Shown here: positions 28,601-42,172 of the stretch, piece after piece | Layout of the letters: the number at the start of each line of letters is the position of its first letter | Numbering within the stretch: position 1 is the first letter of the stretch | DNA from: Hydractinia symbiolongicarpus | Lineage: Eukaryota; Cnidaria; Hydrozoa; Anthoathecata; Hydractiniidae | Direction: 5' to 3' | Length of the DNA: 64,000 nucleotides | NCBI RefSeq assembly: GCF_029227915.1 | Contig: NC_079880.1 | Span: 498,001 to 562,000 of the forward strand | The notes under the pieces: model-generated | Told to the model about the DNA's origin: nothing | Database searches by the model: none | The model's input: only the letters and a program-made list of their open reading frames with translations | Program-made: the position numbers and the translations under genes

Positions 28601-30938
28601 CAGGAAATAACATTCTTCTTAATTTCACGGGATTTCCGGAACTCAGCGATTACACTGGGCGCCATGGTAGCGCTTCATTTAGAAATTTAGATAAATAAGT
28701 CATTCTTTACTTTGGGACCAATCCTAGCCATTATCGCGCTCTGAAGAAATATCGACAGTTTCAAAAACTAAATTTCGTTGACTTTCTAACCGTGTCAGTC
28801 CGTTTGAGTTACAACGGTTGGGTTACATATTCGTACCAACATGTATTTAGCGATATTTTTTGATATTACTAGGTTGTATCGCTTGTAACAATAAAACGAT
28901 TGACTGTGGGACTTAATTGAACTGATTATGGACTGTGACCTTAAAAATGTTATAAGTGAGACAAGCGGACTCAAAGAAATAACATTCTTTTTAATTTGAC
29001 ATGATTGCCGGAACTCAGCAATTACACCGAGCGCTGTGGTAGCGCTTCATTTAAGAATTTAGATAAATTAGTCATTCTTAACTGTGGGACCAATCCTAGC
29101 CGTTATCGCGCGCTGAAGAAATAGCGACAGTTTCAAAAACTACATTTCCTTGACTTTCTAAGAGTATCAATCCGTTTGAGTTACAACGGTTGAGTCAAAT
29201 ATTCGTACCAACATGTATTTCGTGATATTTTTTCGGTACTACTAGGTTGTATGGCTTTTAACAGTGAAACCATTTACTGTGGGACTTAATTGAACTGATT
29301 ATGGACTGTGACCTTATAAATGTTAAAGTGAGACAATTGGACTCCAAGAAATAACATTCTTCCTAATTTGACATGATTGCCGAAACTCAGCAATTACATT
29401 GGGCTCTGTGGTAGCGCTTCAATTAAAAATTAAGATAAAAAAGTCATTCTTTACTGTGGGACCAATTTTAGCCGTTATCGCGCGCTGAAGAATTAGAGAC
29501 AGTTTCAAGAACTACATTTCATTGACTTTTTAACGGTGTCAGTCCGTTTGAGTTACAACGGTTGGGTCACCTATTCGTACCAACATGTGCTTAGCGATAT
29601 TTTTCTGATATTACTAGGTTGCATCGCTTTTAACAATGAAACGATTGACTGTGGGACTTAATTGAAATAACTTTGGACTGTGACCTGATAAATGTGATAA
29701 ATGAGACAATTGGGCTCCAAGAAATAACATTCTTCTTAATTTGACGGGATTTCCGGAACTCAGCTATTACACTGGGCGCTGTGGTAGCGCATCATTTAAA
29801 AATTTAGATAAATAAGTCATTCTTTACTGTGGGACCAATCCTAGCCGTTATCGCGCTCTGAAGAAATATCGACAGTTTCAAAAACTAAATTTCATTGACT
29901 TTCTAACCGTGTCAGTCCGTTTGAGTTACAACGGTTGGGTCACATATTCGTACCAACATGTATTTAGCGATATTTTTTTTGATATTACTAAGTTGCATCG
30001 CTTTTAACAATGAAACGAATGACTGTGGGACTTAATTGAACTAACTTTGGACTGTGACCTGATAAATGTGATAAATGAGACAACTGGACTCCAAGAAATA
30101 ACATTCTTCTTAATTTGACCTGATTGCCGGAACTCAGCGATTACACTTGGCGCTGTGGTAGCGCTTCATTTAAGAATTTAGATAAATACGTCATTCTTTA
30201 CTGTAGGACCAATCCTATCCGTTATCACGCGCTGAAGAATTAGAGACAGTTTCAAAAACTACATTTCATTGACTTTTTAAAGGTGTCAGTCCGTTTGAGT
30301 TACAACGGTTGGGTCACCTATTCGTACCAACATGTGCCTAGCGATATTTTTCTAATATTACTAGGTTGCATCGCTTTTAACAATGAAACGATTGACTGTG
30401 GGACTTAATTGAACTAACTTTGAACTGTGACCTGATAAATGTGATAAATGAGACAATTAGACTCCAAGAAATAGCATTCTTCTTAATTTGACGGGATTTC
30501 CGGAACTCAGCGATTACACTGGGCGCTGTGGTAGCGCATCATTTAAAAATTTAGATAAATAAGTCATTCTTTACTGTAGGACCAATCCTAGCCGTTATCG
30601 CGCTCTGAAGAAATATCGACAGTTTCAAAAACTAAATTTCATTGACTTTCTAACCGTGTCAGTCCGTTTGAGTTCCAACGGTTAGGTCACATATTCGTAC
30701 CAACATGTATTTAGCGATATTTTTTTTGATATTACTAAGTTGCATCGCTTTTAACAATGAAACGAATGACTGTGGGACTTAATTGAACTAACTTTGGACT
30801 GTGACCTGATAAATGTGATAAATGAGACAACTGGACTCCAAGAAATAACATTCTTCTTAATTTGACATGATTGCCGGAACTCAGCGATTACACTGGGCGC
30901 TGTGGTACCGCTTCATTTAAGAATTTAGATAAATAAGT
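25630..30938 (+). repeat. Higher-order repeat: octamer offset, ~2982 bp
   Basis: About 2.3 kb at 25630-27955 is repeated at about 28612-30938. CATTTCCTTGAC lies at 26161 and 29143, GGGCTCTGTGG at 26419 and 29401, and TAAATACGTC at 27201 and 30183, all 2982 bp apart. The copies diverge at 27956/30938 (CCTTACTG versus TTCATTG). Confidence 0.85.
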
Positions 30939-33900
30939 CATTCTTCATTGTGGGACCAATCCTATCCGTTATCGCGCGCTGAAGAAATAGCGACAGTTTC
31001 AAAAACTACATTTCATTGTCTTTCTAACAGTGTCAGTCCGTTTGAGTTACATCGGTTGGGTCACATATTCGTACCAACATGTATTTAGCGATATTTATTT
31101 GATATTACAAGGTTGTATCGCTTTTAACAATGAAACAATTGACTGTGGGACTTAATTGAACAAACTTTGGATTACCACCTAATAAATGTGATAAATGAGA
31201 AAATTGGACTCCAAGAAATAACATTCTCCTCAATTTGACATGATTGCCGAAACTCAGCGATTACACTGGGCGCTGTGGTAGCGCTTTATTTAAGAATTTA
31301 GATAAATAAGTCAATCTTTACTGTGGGACCAATCCTAGCCGTTATCGCGCGCTGAATAAATAGCGACAGTTTCAAAAACTACATTTCATTGGCTTTCTAA
31401 CAGTATCATCCGTTTGAGTTAAAACGGTGGAGTCACATATTCATACCAACATGTATTTCGTGCTATTTTCCGGTATTACTAGGTTGTATGGCTTTTACCA
31501 GTGAAACGATTGACTGTTCGACTTAATTGAACTGATTATGGACTGTGACCTTAAAAATGTTATAAGTGAGACAAGCGGACTCAAAGAAATAACATTCTTT
31601 TTAATTTGACATGATTGCCGGAACTCAGCGATTACACTGGGCGCCGTGGTAGCGCTTCATTAATGAATTTAGATAAATTAGTCATTCTTAACTGTGGGAC
31701 CAATCCTAGCCGTTTTCGCGCGCTGAAGAAATAGCGAGAGTTTCGAAAATTTCATTTCATTGACTTTCTAAGAGTATCAATCCGTTTGAGTTACAACAGT
31801 TGAGTCACATATTCGTACCAACATGTATTTCCTGATATTTTTCTGGTACTACTAGCTTGTATGGCTTTTAACAGTGAAACGATTGACTGTGGGACTTAAT
31901 TGAACTGATTATGGACTGTGACCTTATAAATGTTAAAGTGAGACAATTGGACTCCAAGAAATTTCATTCTTCCTAATTTGACATGATTGCCGAAACTCAG
32001 CGATTACACTGGGCGCTGTGGTAGCGCTTCATTTAAGAATTTAGATAAATAACTCATTCTTTATTGTGGGACCAATCCTATCCGTTATCGCGCGCTGAAG
32101 AAATTGCGACAGTTTTAAAAACTACATTTTATTGTCTTTCTAACAGTGTCAGTCCGTTTGAGTTACATCGGTTGGGTCACATACTCGTACCAACATGTAT
32201 TTAGCGATATTTTTTTGATATTACTAGGTTGTATCGCTTTTAACAATGAAACAATTGACTGTGGGACTTAATTAAACAAACTTTGGACTACCACCTAATA
32301 AATGTGATAAATGAGAAAATTGGACTCCAAGAAATAACATTCTTCCTAATTTGACATGATTGCCGAAACTCAGCAATTGCATTGGGCTCTGTGGTAGCGC
32401 TTCAATTAAAAATTAAGATAAAAAAGTCATTCTTTACTGTGGGACCAATTTTAGCCGTTATCGCGCGCTGAAGAATTAGAGACAGTTTCAAGAACTACAT
32501 TTCATTGTCTTTCTAACAGTGTCAGTCCGTTTGAGTTACATCGGTTGGGTCACATACTCGTACCAACATGTATTTCGTGATATTGTTTCATTACTACTAG
32601 GTTGTATGGCTTTTAACAGTGAAACCATTGACTGTGGGACTTAATTGAACTGATTATGGACTGTGACCTTATAAATGTTAAAGTGAGACAATTGGACTCC
32701 AAGAAATAACATTCTTCCTAATTTGACATGATTGCCGAAACTCAGCAATTACATTGGGCTCTGTGGTAGCGCTTCAATTAAAAATTAAGATAAAAAAGTC
32801 ATTCTTTACTGTGGGACCAATTTTAGCCGTTATCTCGCGCTGAAGAATTAGAGACAGTTTCACGAACTACATTTCATTGACTTTTTAACGGTGTCAGTCC
32901 GTTTGAGTTACAACGGTTGGGTCACCTATTCGTACCAACATGTGCTTAGCGATATTTTTCTGATATTACTAGGTTGCATCGCTTTTAACAATGAAACGAT
33001 TGGCTGTGGGACTTAATTGAAATAACTTTGGACTGTGACCTGATAAATGTGATAAATGAGACAATTGGGCTCCAAGAAATAACATTCTTCTTAATTTGAC
33101 GGGATTTCCGGAACTCAGCTATTACACTGGGCGCTGTGGTAGCGCATCATTTAAAAATTTAGATAAATAAGTCATTCTTTACTGTGGGACCAGTCCTAGC
33201 CGTTATCGCGCTCTGAAGAAATATCGGCAGTTTCAAAAACTAAATTTCATTGACTTTCTAACGGTGCCAGTCCGTTTGAGTTACAACGGTTGGGTCACAT
33301 ATTCGTACCAACATGTATTTAGCGATATTTTTTTGATATTACTAAGTTGCATCGCTTTTAACAATGAAACGAATGACTGTGGGACTTAATTGAACTAACT
33401 TTGGACTGTGACCTGATAAATGTGATAAATGAGACAACTGGACTCCAAGAAATAACATTCTTCTTAATTTGACCTGATTGCCGGAACTCAGCGATTACAC
33501 TTGGCGCTGTGGTAGCGCTTCATTTAAGAATTTAGATAAATACGTCATTCTTTACTGTGGGACCAATCCTATCCGTTATCACGGGCTGAAGAATTAGAGA
33601 CAGTTTCAAAAACTACATTTCATTGACTTTTTAAAGGTGTCAGTCCGTTTGAGTTACAACGGTTGGGTCACCTATTCGTACCAACATGTGCTTAGCGATA
33701 TTTTTCTAATATTACTAGGTTGCATCGCTTTTAACAATGAAACGATTGACTGTGGGACTTAATTGAACTAACTTTGAACTGTGATCTGATAAATGTGATA
33801 AATGAGACAATTAGACTCCAAGAAATAGCATTCTTCTTAATTTGACGGGATTTCCGGAACTCAGCGATTACACTGGGCGCTGTGGTAGCGCATCATTTAA

Positions 33901-35415
33901 AAATTTAGATAAATAAGTCATTCTTTACTGTGGGACCAATCCTAGCCGTTATCGCGCTCTGAAGAAATATCGACAGTTTCAAAAACTAAATTTCATTGAC
34001 TTTCTAACCGTGTCAGTCCGTTTGAGTTACAACGGTTGGGTCACATATTCGTACCAACATGTATTTAGCGATATTTTTTTTGATATTACTAAGTTGCATC
34101 GCTTTTAACAATGAAACGAATGACTGTGGGACTTAATTGAACTAACTTTAAACTGTGACCTGATAAATGTGATAAATGAGACAACTGGACTCCAAGAAAT
34201 AACATTCTACTTAATTTGACATGATTGCCGGAACTCAGCGATTACACTGGGCGCTGTGGTACCGCTTCATTTAAGAATTTAGATAAATAAGTCATTCTTT
34301 ATTGTGGCACCAATCCTATCCGTTATCGCGCGCTGAAGAAATAGCGACAGTTTCAAAAACTACATTTCATTGTCTTTCTAACAGTGTCAGTCCGTTTGAG
34401 TTACATCGGTTGGGTCACATATTCGTACCAACATGTATTTAGCGATATTTTTTTGATATTACTAGGTTGTATCGCTTTTAACAATGAAACAATTGAATGT
34501 GAGACTTAATTGAACAAACTTTGGACTACCACCTAATAAATGTGATAAATGAGAAAATTGGACTCCAAGAAATAACATTCTCCTCAATTTGACATGATTG
34601 CCGAAACTCAGCGATTACACTGGGCGCTGTGGTAGCGCTTTATTTAGGAATTTAGATAAATAAGTCATTCTTTACTGTGGGACCAATCCTAGCCGTTATC
34701 GCGCGCTGAATAAATAGCGACAGTTTCAAAAACTACATTTCATTGGCTTTCTAACAGTATCATCCGTTTGAGTTACAACGGTGGAGTCACATATTCATAC
34801 CAACATGTATTTCGTGCTATTTTCCGGTATTACTAGGTTGTATGGCTTTTACCAGTGAAACGATTGACTGTTCGACTTAATTGAACTGATTATGGACTGT
34901 GACCTTAAAAATGTTATAAGTGAGACAAGCGGACTCAAAGAAATAACATTCTTTTTAATTTGACATGATTGCCGGAACTCAGCGATTACACTGGGCGCCG
35001 TGGTAGCGCTTCATTAATGAATTTAGATAAATTAGTCATTCTTAACTGTGGGACCAATCCTAGCCGTTTTCGCGCGCTGAAGAAATAGCGAGAGTTTCAA
35101 AAATTTCATTTCATTGACTTTCTAAGAGTATCAATCCGTTTGAGTTACAACGGTTGAGTCACATATTCGTACCAACATGTATTTCCTGATATTTTTCTGG
35201 TACTACTAGCTTGTATGGCTTTTAACAGTGAAACGATTGACTGTGGGACTTAATTGAACTGATTATGGACTGTGACCTTATAAATGTTAAAGTGAGACAA
35301 TTGGACTCCAAGAAATTTCATTCTTCCTAATTTGACATGATTGCCGGAACTCAGCGATTACACTGGGCGCTGTGGTAGCGCTTCATTTAAGAATTTAGAT
35401 AAATAACTCATTCTT
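29240..35415 (+). repeat. Higher-order repeat: nonamer offset, ~3354 bp
   Basis: About 2.8 kb at 29240-32060 reappears at about 32600-35415. GGGCTCTG is at 29401 and 32756, the acGTC variant at 30188 and 33542, CAGTATCATCCG at 31401 and 34755, and CATTAATGAATTTAG near 31659 and 35013, all 3354-3355 bp apart (nine monomers). Divergence starts near 32060/35415 (TTATTGTGGG versus TTACTGAGGG). This block overlaps the preceding octamer, so a period of eight was replaced by a period of nine. Confidence 0.85.
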
Positions 35416-38397
35416 TACTGAGGGACAAATCCTATCCGTTATCGCGCGTGAAAGATTTAGCGACAGTTTCAAAAACTACATTTCATTGTCCTTCTAACAG
35501 TGTCAGTCCGTTTGAGTTACATCGGTTGGGTCACCTATTCGTACCAACATGTGCTTAGCGATATTTTTCTGATATTACTAGATTGCATCGCTTTTAACAA
35601 TGAAACGATTGACTGTGGGACTTAATTGAACTAACTTTTAACTGTGACCTGATAAATGTGATAAATGAGACAATTGGACCCCAAGAAATAACATTCTTCT
35701 TAATTTGACGGGATTTCCGGAACTCAGCGATTACACTGGGCGCTGTGGTAGCGCATCATTTAAAAATTTAGATAAATAAGTCATTCTTTACTGTGGGACC
35801 AATCCTAGCCGTTATTGCGCTCTGAAGAAATATCAGCAGTTTCAAAAACTAAATTTCATTGACTTTCTAACCGTGTCAGTCCGTTTGAGTTACAACGGTT
35901 GGGTCACATATTCGTACCAACATGTATTTCGTGCTATTTTCCGGTATTACTAGGTTGTATGGCTTTTACCAGTGAAACGATTGACTGTGGGACTTAATTG
36001 AACTGATTATGGACTGTGACTTTAAAAATGTTATAAGTGAGACAAGCGGACTCAAAGAAATAACATTCTTTTTAATTTGACATGATTGCCGGAACTCAGC
36101 GATTACACTGGGCGCCATGGTAGCGCTTCATTTATAAATTTAGATAAATTAGTCATTCTTAACTGTGGGACCAATCCTAGCCGTTATCGCGCGCTGAAGA
36201 AATAGCAAGAGTTTCAAAAACTTTATTTCATTGACTTTCTAAGAGTATCAATCCGTTTGAGTTACAACGGTTGAGACACATTTTCGTACCAACATGTATT
36301 TCCTGATATTTTTCCGGTACTACTAGCTTATATGGCTTTTAACAGTGAAACGATTGACTGTGGGACTTAATTGAACTGATTATGGACTGTGACCTTATAA
36401 ATGTTAAAGTGAGACAATTGGACTCCAAGAAATTTCATTCTTCCTAATTTGACATGATTGCCGGAACTCAGCGGTTACACTGGGCGCTGTGGTAGCGCTT
36501 CATTTAAGAATTTAGATAAATAACTCATTCTTTACTGAGGGACAAATCCTATCCGTTATCGCGCGGGGAAGAATTAGCGACAGTTTCAAAAACTACATTT
36601 CATTGTCTTTCTAACAGTGTCAGTCCGTTTGAGTTACATCGGTTGGGTCACATATTCGTACCAACATGTATTTAGCGATATTTTTTGATATTACTAGGTT
36701 GTATCGCTTTTAACAATGAAACGATTGACTGTGGGACTTAATTGAACTAACTTTGGACTGTGACCTGATAAATGTGATAAATGAGACAATTGGACTTCAA
36801 GAAATAACATTCTTCTTAATTTGACGGGATTTCCGGAACTCAGCGATTACACTGGGCGCTGTGGTAGCGCATCATTTAAAAGTTTAGATAAATAAGTCAT
36901 TCTTTACTGTGGGACCAATCTTAGCCGTTATTGCGCTCTGAAGAAATATCGGCAGTTTCAAAAACTAAATTTCATTGACTTTCTAACAGTGTCAGTCCGT
37001 TGGAGTCACAACGGTTGGGTCACATATTCGTACCAACATGTATTTAGCGATATTTTTTTGATATTACTAAGTTGCATCGCTTTTAACAATGAAACGAATG
37101 ACTGTGGGACTTAATTGAACTAACTTTGGACTGTGACCTGATAAATGTGATAAATGAGAAAATTGGACTCCAAGAAATAACATTCTCCTCAATTTGACAT
37201 GATTGCCGAAACTCAGCGATTACACTGGGCGCTGTGGTAGCGCTTTATTTAAGAATTTAGATAAATAAGTCATTCTTTACTGTGGGACCAATCCTAGCCG
37301 TTAACGCGCGCTGAAGAAATAGCGAGAATTTCAAAAACTTCATTTCATTGACTTTCTAAGAGTATCAATCCGTTTGAGTTACAACGGTTGAGTCACATAT
37401 TCGTATTAACATGTATTTCCTGATATTTTTCCGGTACTACTAGCTTGTATGGCTTTTAACAGTGAAACGATTGACTGTGGGACTTAATGGAACTGATTAC
37501 GGACTGTGACCTTAAAAATGTTATAAGTGAGACAATTAGACTCCAAGAAATAACATTCTTCCTAATTTGACATGATTGCCGAAACTCAGCAATTACATTG
37601 GGCGCTGTGGTAGCGCTTCAATTAAAAATTAAGATAAAAAAGTCATTCTTTACTGTGGGACCAATCTTAGCCGTTATCGCGCGCTGAAGAATTAGAGACA
37701 GTTTCAAAAACTACATTTCATTGACTTTTTAACGGTCTCAGTCCGTTTGAGTTACAACGGTTGGGTCACCTATTCGTACCAACATGTTCTTAGCGACATT
37801 TTTCTGATATTACTAGGTTGCATCGCTTTTAACAATGAAGCGATTGACTGTGGGACTTAATTGAACTAACTTTGGACTGTGACCTGATAAATGTGATAAA
37901 TGAGACAATTGGACTCCAAAAAATAACATTCTTCTTAATTTTACGGGATTTCCGGAAGTCAGCAATTACACTGGGCGCCGTGGTAGCGCTTCATTTATGA
38001 ATTTAGATAAATAAGTCATTCTTTACTGTGGGACCAATCGTAGCCGTTATCGCGCTCTGAAGAAATATCGACAGTTTCAAAAACTAAATTTCATTGACTT
38101 TCTAACCGTGTCAGTCCGTTTGAGTTACAACGTTTGGGTCACATATTCGTACCAACATGTATTTAGCGATATTTTTTTTGATATTGCTAAGTTGCATCGC
38201 TTTTAACAATGAAACGAATGACTATGCGACTTAATTGAACTGATTATGGACTGTGACCTTATAAATGTTAAAGTGAGACAATTGGACTCCAAGAAATTTC
38301 ATTCTTCCTAATTTGACATGATTGCCGGAACTCAGCGGTTACACTGGGCGCTGTGGTAGCGCTTCATTTAAGAATTTAGATAAATAAGTCATTCTTT

Positions 38398-38705
38398 ACT
38401 GTGGGACCAATCCTATCCGTTATCGGCGCTGAAGAAATAGCGACAGTTTCAAAAACTACATTTCATTGTCTTTCTAACAGTGTCAGTCCGTTTGAGTTAA
38501 ATTGGTTGGGTCACATATTCGTACCAACATGTATTTAGCGATATTTTTTTGATATTACTAGGTTGTATCGCTTTTAACAATGAAACAAACAACAATAACA
38601 ATGAAACGATTCTCTTCAATTTGACATGATTGCCGAAACTCAGCGATTACACTGGGCGCTGTGGTAGCGCTTCATTTAAGAATTTAGATAAATAAGTCAT
38701 TCTTT
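38398..38705 (+). repeat. Truncated satellite monomer (308 bp)
   Basis: The anchor spacing here is 308 bp rather than about 373. At about 38575-38620 the stretch TAACAATGAAAC is partly duplicated, and the following second anchor ACTGTGGGAC together with the GGACTCCAAGAAATAACATTC segment is missing. The frame of the tandem array is otherwise restored at TCAATTTGACATG. Confidence 0.85.
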
Positions 38706-41567
38706 ACTGTGGGACCAATCCTAGCCGTTATCGCGCGCTGAATAAATAGCGACAGTTTCAAAAACTACATTTTATTGGCTTTCTAACAGTATCAATCCGT
38801 TTGAGTTACAACGGTTGAGTCACATATTCGTACCAACATGTATTTCGTGCTATTTTCCGGTATTACTAGGTTGTATGGCTTTTACCAGTGAAACGATTGA
38901 CTGTGGGATTTAATTGAACTGATTATGGACTGTGACCATAAAATTGTTATAAGTGAGACAAGCGGACTCAAAGAAATAACATTCTTTTTAATTTGACATG
39001 ATTGCCGGAACTCAGCGATTACACTGGGTGCCGTGGTAGCGCTTTATTTAAGAATTTAGATAAATTAGTCATTCTTAACTGTGGGACCAATCCTAGCCGT
39101 TATCGCGCGCTGAAGAAATAGCGACAGTTTCAAAAACTTCATTTTATTGACTTTCTAAGAGTATCAATCCGTTTGAGTTACAACGGTTGAGTCACATATT
39201 CGTACCAACATGTATTTAGCGATATTTTTTGATATTGCTAGGTTGTATCGCTTGTAACAATAAAACGATTGACTGTGGGACTTAATTGAACTGATTATGG
39301 ACTGTGACCTTAAAAATGTGATAAGTGAAACAAGTGGACTAAAAGAAATAACATTCTTTTTAATTTGACATGATTGCCGGAACTCAGCGATTACACCGGG
39401 TGCTGTGATAGCGCTTCATTTAAGAATTTAGATAAATTAGTCATTCTTAACTTTGGGACCAATCCTAGCCGTTATCGCGCGCTGAAGAAATAGCGACCGT
39501 TTCAAAAACTACCTTTCATTGACTTTCTAAGAGTATTAATCCGTTTAAGTTACAACGGTTGAGTCACATATTCGTACCAGCATGTATTTCGTGATATTTT
39601 TTCGGTACTACTAGCTTGTATGGCTTTTAACAGTGAAACGATTGACTGTGGGACTTAATTGAACTGATTATGGACTGTGATCTTATAAATGTTAAAGTGA
39701 GACAATTGGACTCCAAGATATAACATTCTTCTTAATTTGACGTGATTGTCGGAACTCAGCGATTACACTGGGCGCTGTGGTAACGCTTCAATCAAAAATT
39801 TAGATAAATAAGTCGTTCTTTACTGTGGGACCAATCCTAGCCGTTATTACACGCTGAAGAAATAGCGACAGTTTTAAAAACTACATTTCATTGACTTTCT
39901 AAGAGTATCAATCCGTTTGAGTTACAACGGTTGAGTCACATATTCGTACCAACATGTATTTCGTGATATTTTTCCGGTACTACTAGCTTGTATGGCTTTT
40001 AACAGTGAAACGATTGACTGTGGGACTTAATTGAACTGATTATGGACTGTGACCTTTAAAATGTGATAAGTGAAACAAGCGGACTCCAAGATATAACATT
40101 CTTCTTAGTTTGACGTGATTGTCGGAACTCAGCGATTACACTGGGCGCTGTGGTAGCGCTTCATTTAAGAATTTAGATAAATAAGTCATTCTTTACTGAG
40201 GGACCAATCCTATCCGTTATCGCGCGTGGAAGAAATAGCGACAGTTTCAAAAACTACATTTCATTGTCTTTCTAACAGTGTCAGTCCGTTTGAGTTACAT
40301 CGGTTGGGTCACATATTCGTACCAACATGTATTTAGCGATATTTTTTGATATTACTAGGTTGTATCGCTTGTAACAATAAAACGATTGACTGTGGGACTT
40401 AATTGAACTGATTATGGACTGTGACCTTTAAAATGTGATAAGTGAAACAAGCGGACTCAAAGAAATAACATTCTTTTTAATTTGACATGATTGCCGGAAC
40501 TCAGCGATTACACCGGGCGCTGTGGTAGCGCTTCATTTAAGAATTTAGATAAAATAGTCATTCTTAACTGTGGGACCAATCCTAGCCGTTATCGCGCGCT
40601 GAAGAAATAGCGACAGTTTCAAAAACGACATTGCATTGACTTTCTAAGAGTATCAATCCGTTTGAGTTACAACGGTTGAGTCACATATTCGTACCAACAT
40701 GTATTTCGTGATATTTTTCCGGTACTACTAGCTTGTATGGCTTTTAACAGTGAAACGATTGACTGTGGGACTTAATTGAACTGATTATGGACTGTGACCT
40801 TATAAATGTTAAAGTGAGAAATTTGGACTCCAAGATATAACATTCTTCTTAATTTGACGTGATTGTCGGAACTCAGCGATTACACTGGGCGCTGTGGTAA
40901 CGCTTCATTCAAAAATTTAGATAAATAAGTCATTCTTTACTGTGCGACCGATCCTAGCCGTTATTGCACGCTGAAGAAATAGCGACAGTTTTAAAAACTA
41001 CATTTCATTGACTTTCTAAGAGTATCAATCCGTTTGAGTTACAACGGTTGAGTCAAATATTCGAACCAACATGTATTTCGTGATATTGTTTCGGTACTAC
41101 TAGGTTGTATGGTTTTAAAAGTGAAACGATTGACTGTTGGACTTAATTGAACTGATTATGGACTGTGACCTTATAAATGTTAAAGTGAGACAATTGGGCT
41201 CCAAGAAATAACATTCTTCCTAATTTGACATGATTGCCGAAACTCAGCAATTACATTGGGCGCTGTGGTAGCGCTTCAATTGAAAATTAAGATAAAAAAG
41301 TAATTCTTTACTGTGGGACCAATCTTAGCCGTTATCGCGCGCTGAAGAATTACAGACAGTTTCAAAAACTAAATTTCATTGACTTTCTAACCGTGTCAGT
41401 CCGTTTGAGTTACAATAGTTGTGTCACATATTCGTACCAACATGTATTTAGCGATAATTTTTTTGATATTACTAAGTTGCATCGGTTTTAACAATGAAAC
41501 GAATGACTTTGGGACTTAATTAAACTAAGTTTGGACTACCACCTAATAAATGTGATAAATGAGAAAA

Positions 41568-41586
41568 TTGGACAAGTTGAGTCCAA
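41568..41586. repeat. Small insertion creating a 6-bp inverted repeat
   Basis: Where other monomers read TTGGACTCCAAG, this one has 8 extra bases between GGAC and TCCAAG, giving TTGGAC-AAGTTGA-GTCCAA. The arms are a perfect 6-bp inverted repeat. It is seen once, in the last monomer before the one that carries the LINE. Confidence 0.75.
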
Positions 41587-41996
41587 GAAATAGCATTCTT
41601 TTTAATTTGAAATGATTGCCGAAACTCAGCGATTGCACTGGGAGCTGTGGTAGCGCTTCAATTAAAAATTAAGATTAAAAAGTCATTTTTTACTGCGGGA
41701 CCAATCCTAGGCGTTATCGCGCGCTAAAGAAATAGCGACAGTCTCGAAAACTACATTTCATTGACTTTTTAACGGTGTCAGTCCGTTTGAGTTACAACGG
41801 TTGTGGCACCTATTCGTACCAACATGTGTTTAGCGATATTTTTCTGATATTACTAGGTTGCATCGCTTTTAACAATGAAACGATTGACTGTGAGACTTAA
41901 TTGAACTAACTTTGGACTGTGACCTGATAAATGTGATAAATGAGACAATTGGACTCCAAGAAATAACATTCTTCTTAATTTGACGGGATTTCCGGA

Positions 41997-42000
41997 ACTC
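41997..42000. repeat. Target-site duplication, left copy (ACTC)
   Basis: The satellite reads GGAACTC up to the poly(T) start of the element. ACTC recurs directly after the element at 44111-44114. A 4-bp duplication is short for target-primed integration and could partly be microhomology. Confidence 0.6.
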
Positions 42001-42172
42001 TTTTTTCTTTTTTTTTTTCAATTTATTTAAAGTCGATTATTCGCATATTTACAATAGTTTCCAAAAAAAAAAAGCAATTAAGAAAACTAATCTAAATCGA
42101 CTAAATTTTTTTATGTTTACAATAAAATAAAATCATTTTTTTATTTATATAAACAATAATAACAACAAAGTT
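42001..42172 (-). other. LINE 3' UTR and poly(A) tail
   Basis: On the minus strand this follows the RT stop codon. It is very AT-rich, with several A-runs. It ends in AATAAA (TTTATT on plus at 42022-42027), a few bases, then an A-rich tail of about 18 nt with a single G. The tail joins the satellite directly. Confidence 0.8.
42022..42027 (-). promoter_or_regulatory. Polyadenylation signal AATAAA of the LINE
   Basis: The hexamer AATAAA on the minus strand lies immediately upstream of the A-tail. This very short spacing to the tail suits a LINE whose 3' end is defined by its own transcript. Confidence 0.55.

Larger units (their letters stand above)
1..42000 (+). repeat. Satellite DNA array, ~373-bp monomer, left block
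   Basis: This block is a continuous head-to-tail satellite. The anchor ACTGTGGGAC(C) recurs every 371-374 bp, for example at 361, 735, 1108, 1479, 1851, 2224, 2596, 2970 (as ATTGTGGG) and 3343. All monomers read in the same direction. A typical monomer holds, in order, the anchor, a GCGCGCTGAAG segment, a CAGTTTCAAAAACTA segment, an inverted repeat CCGTT/AACGG, ATTCGTACCAACATG, an AGCGAT...ATCGCT arch around a T-tract, a second ACTGTGGGAC, a GGACTCCAAGAAATAACATTC segment, and a GCGCT-GTGGT-AGCGC hairpin. Base composition is AT-rich. Monomers are alternating and mosaic variants, visible at TCTAACGGTGTCAGTCC versus TCTAAGAGTATCAATCC and at TTGATATTACTAGG versus CCGGTACTACTAG. I do not recognise the satellite family by name. 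No gene is seen anywhere in this stretch. Confidence 0.98.
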
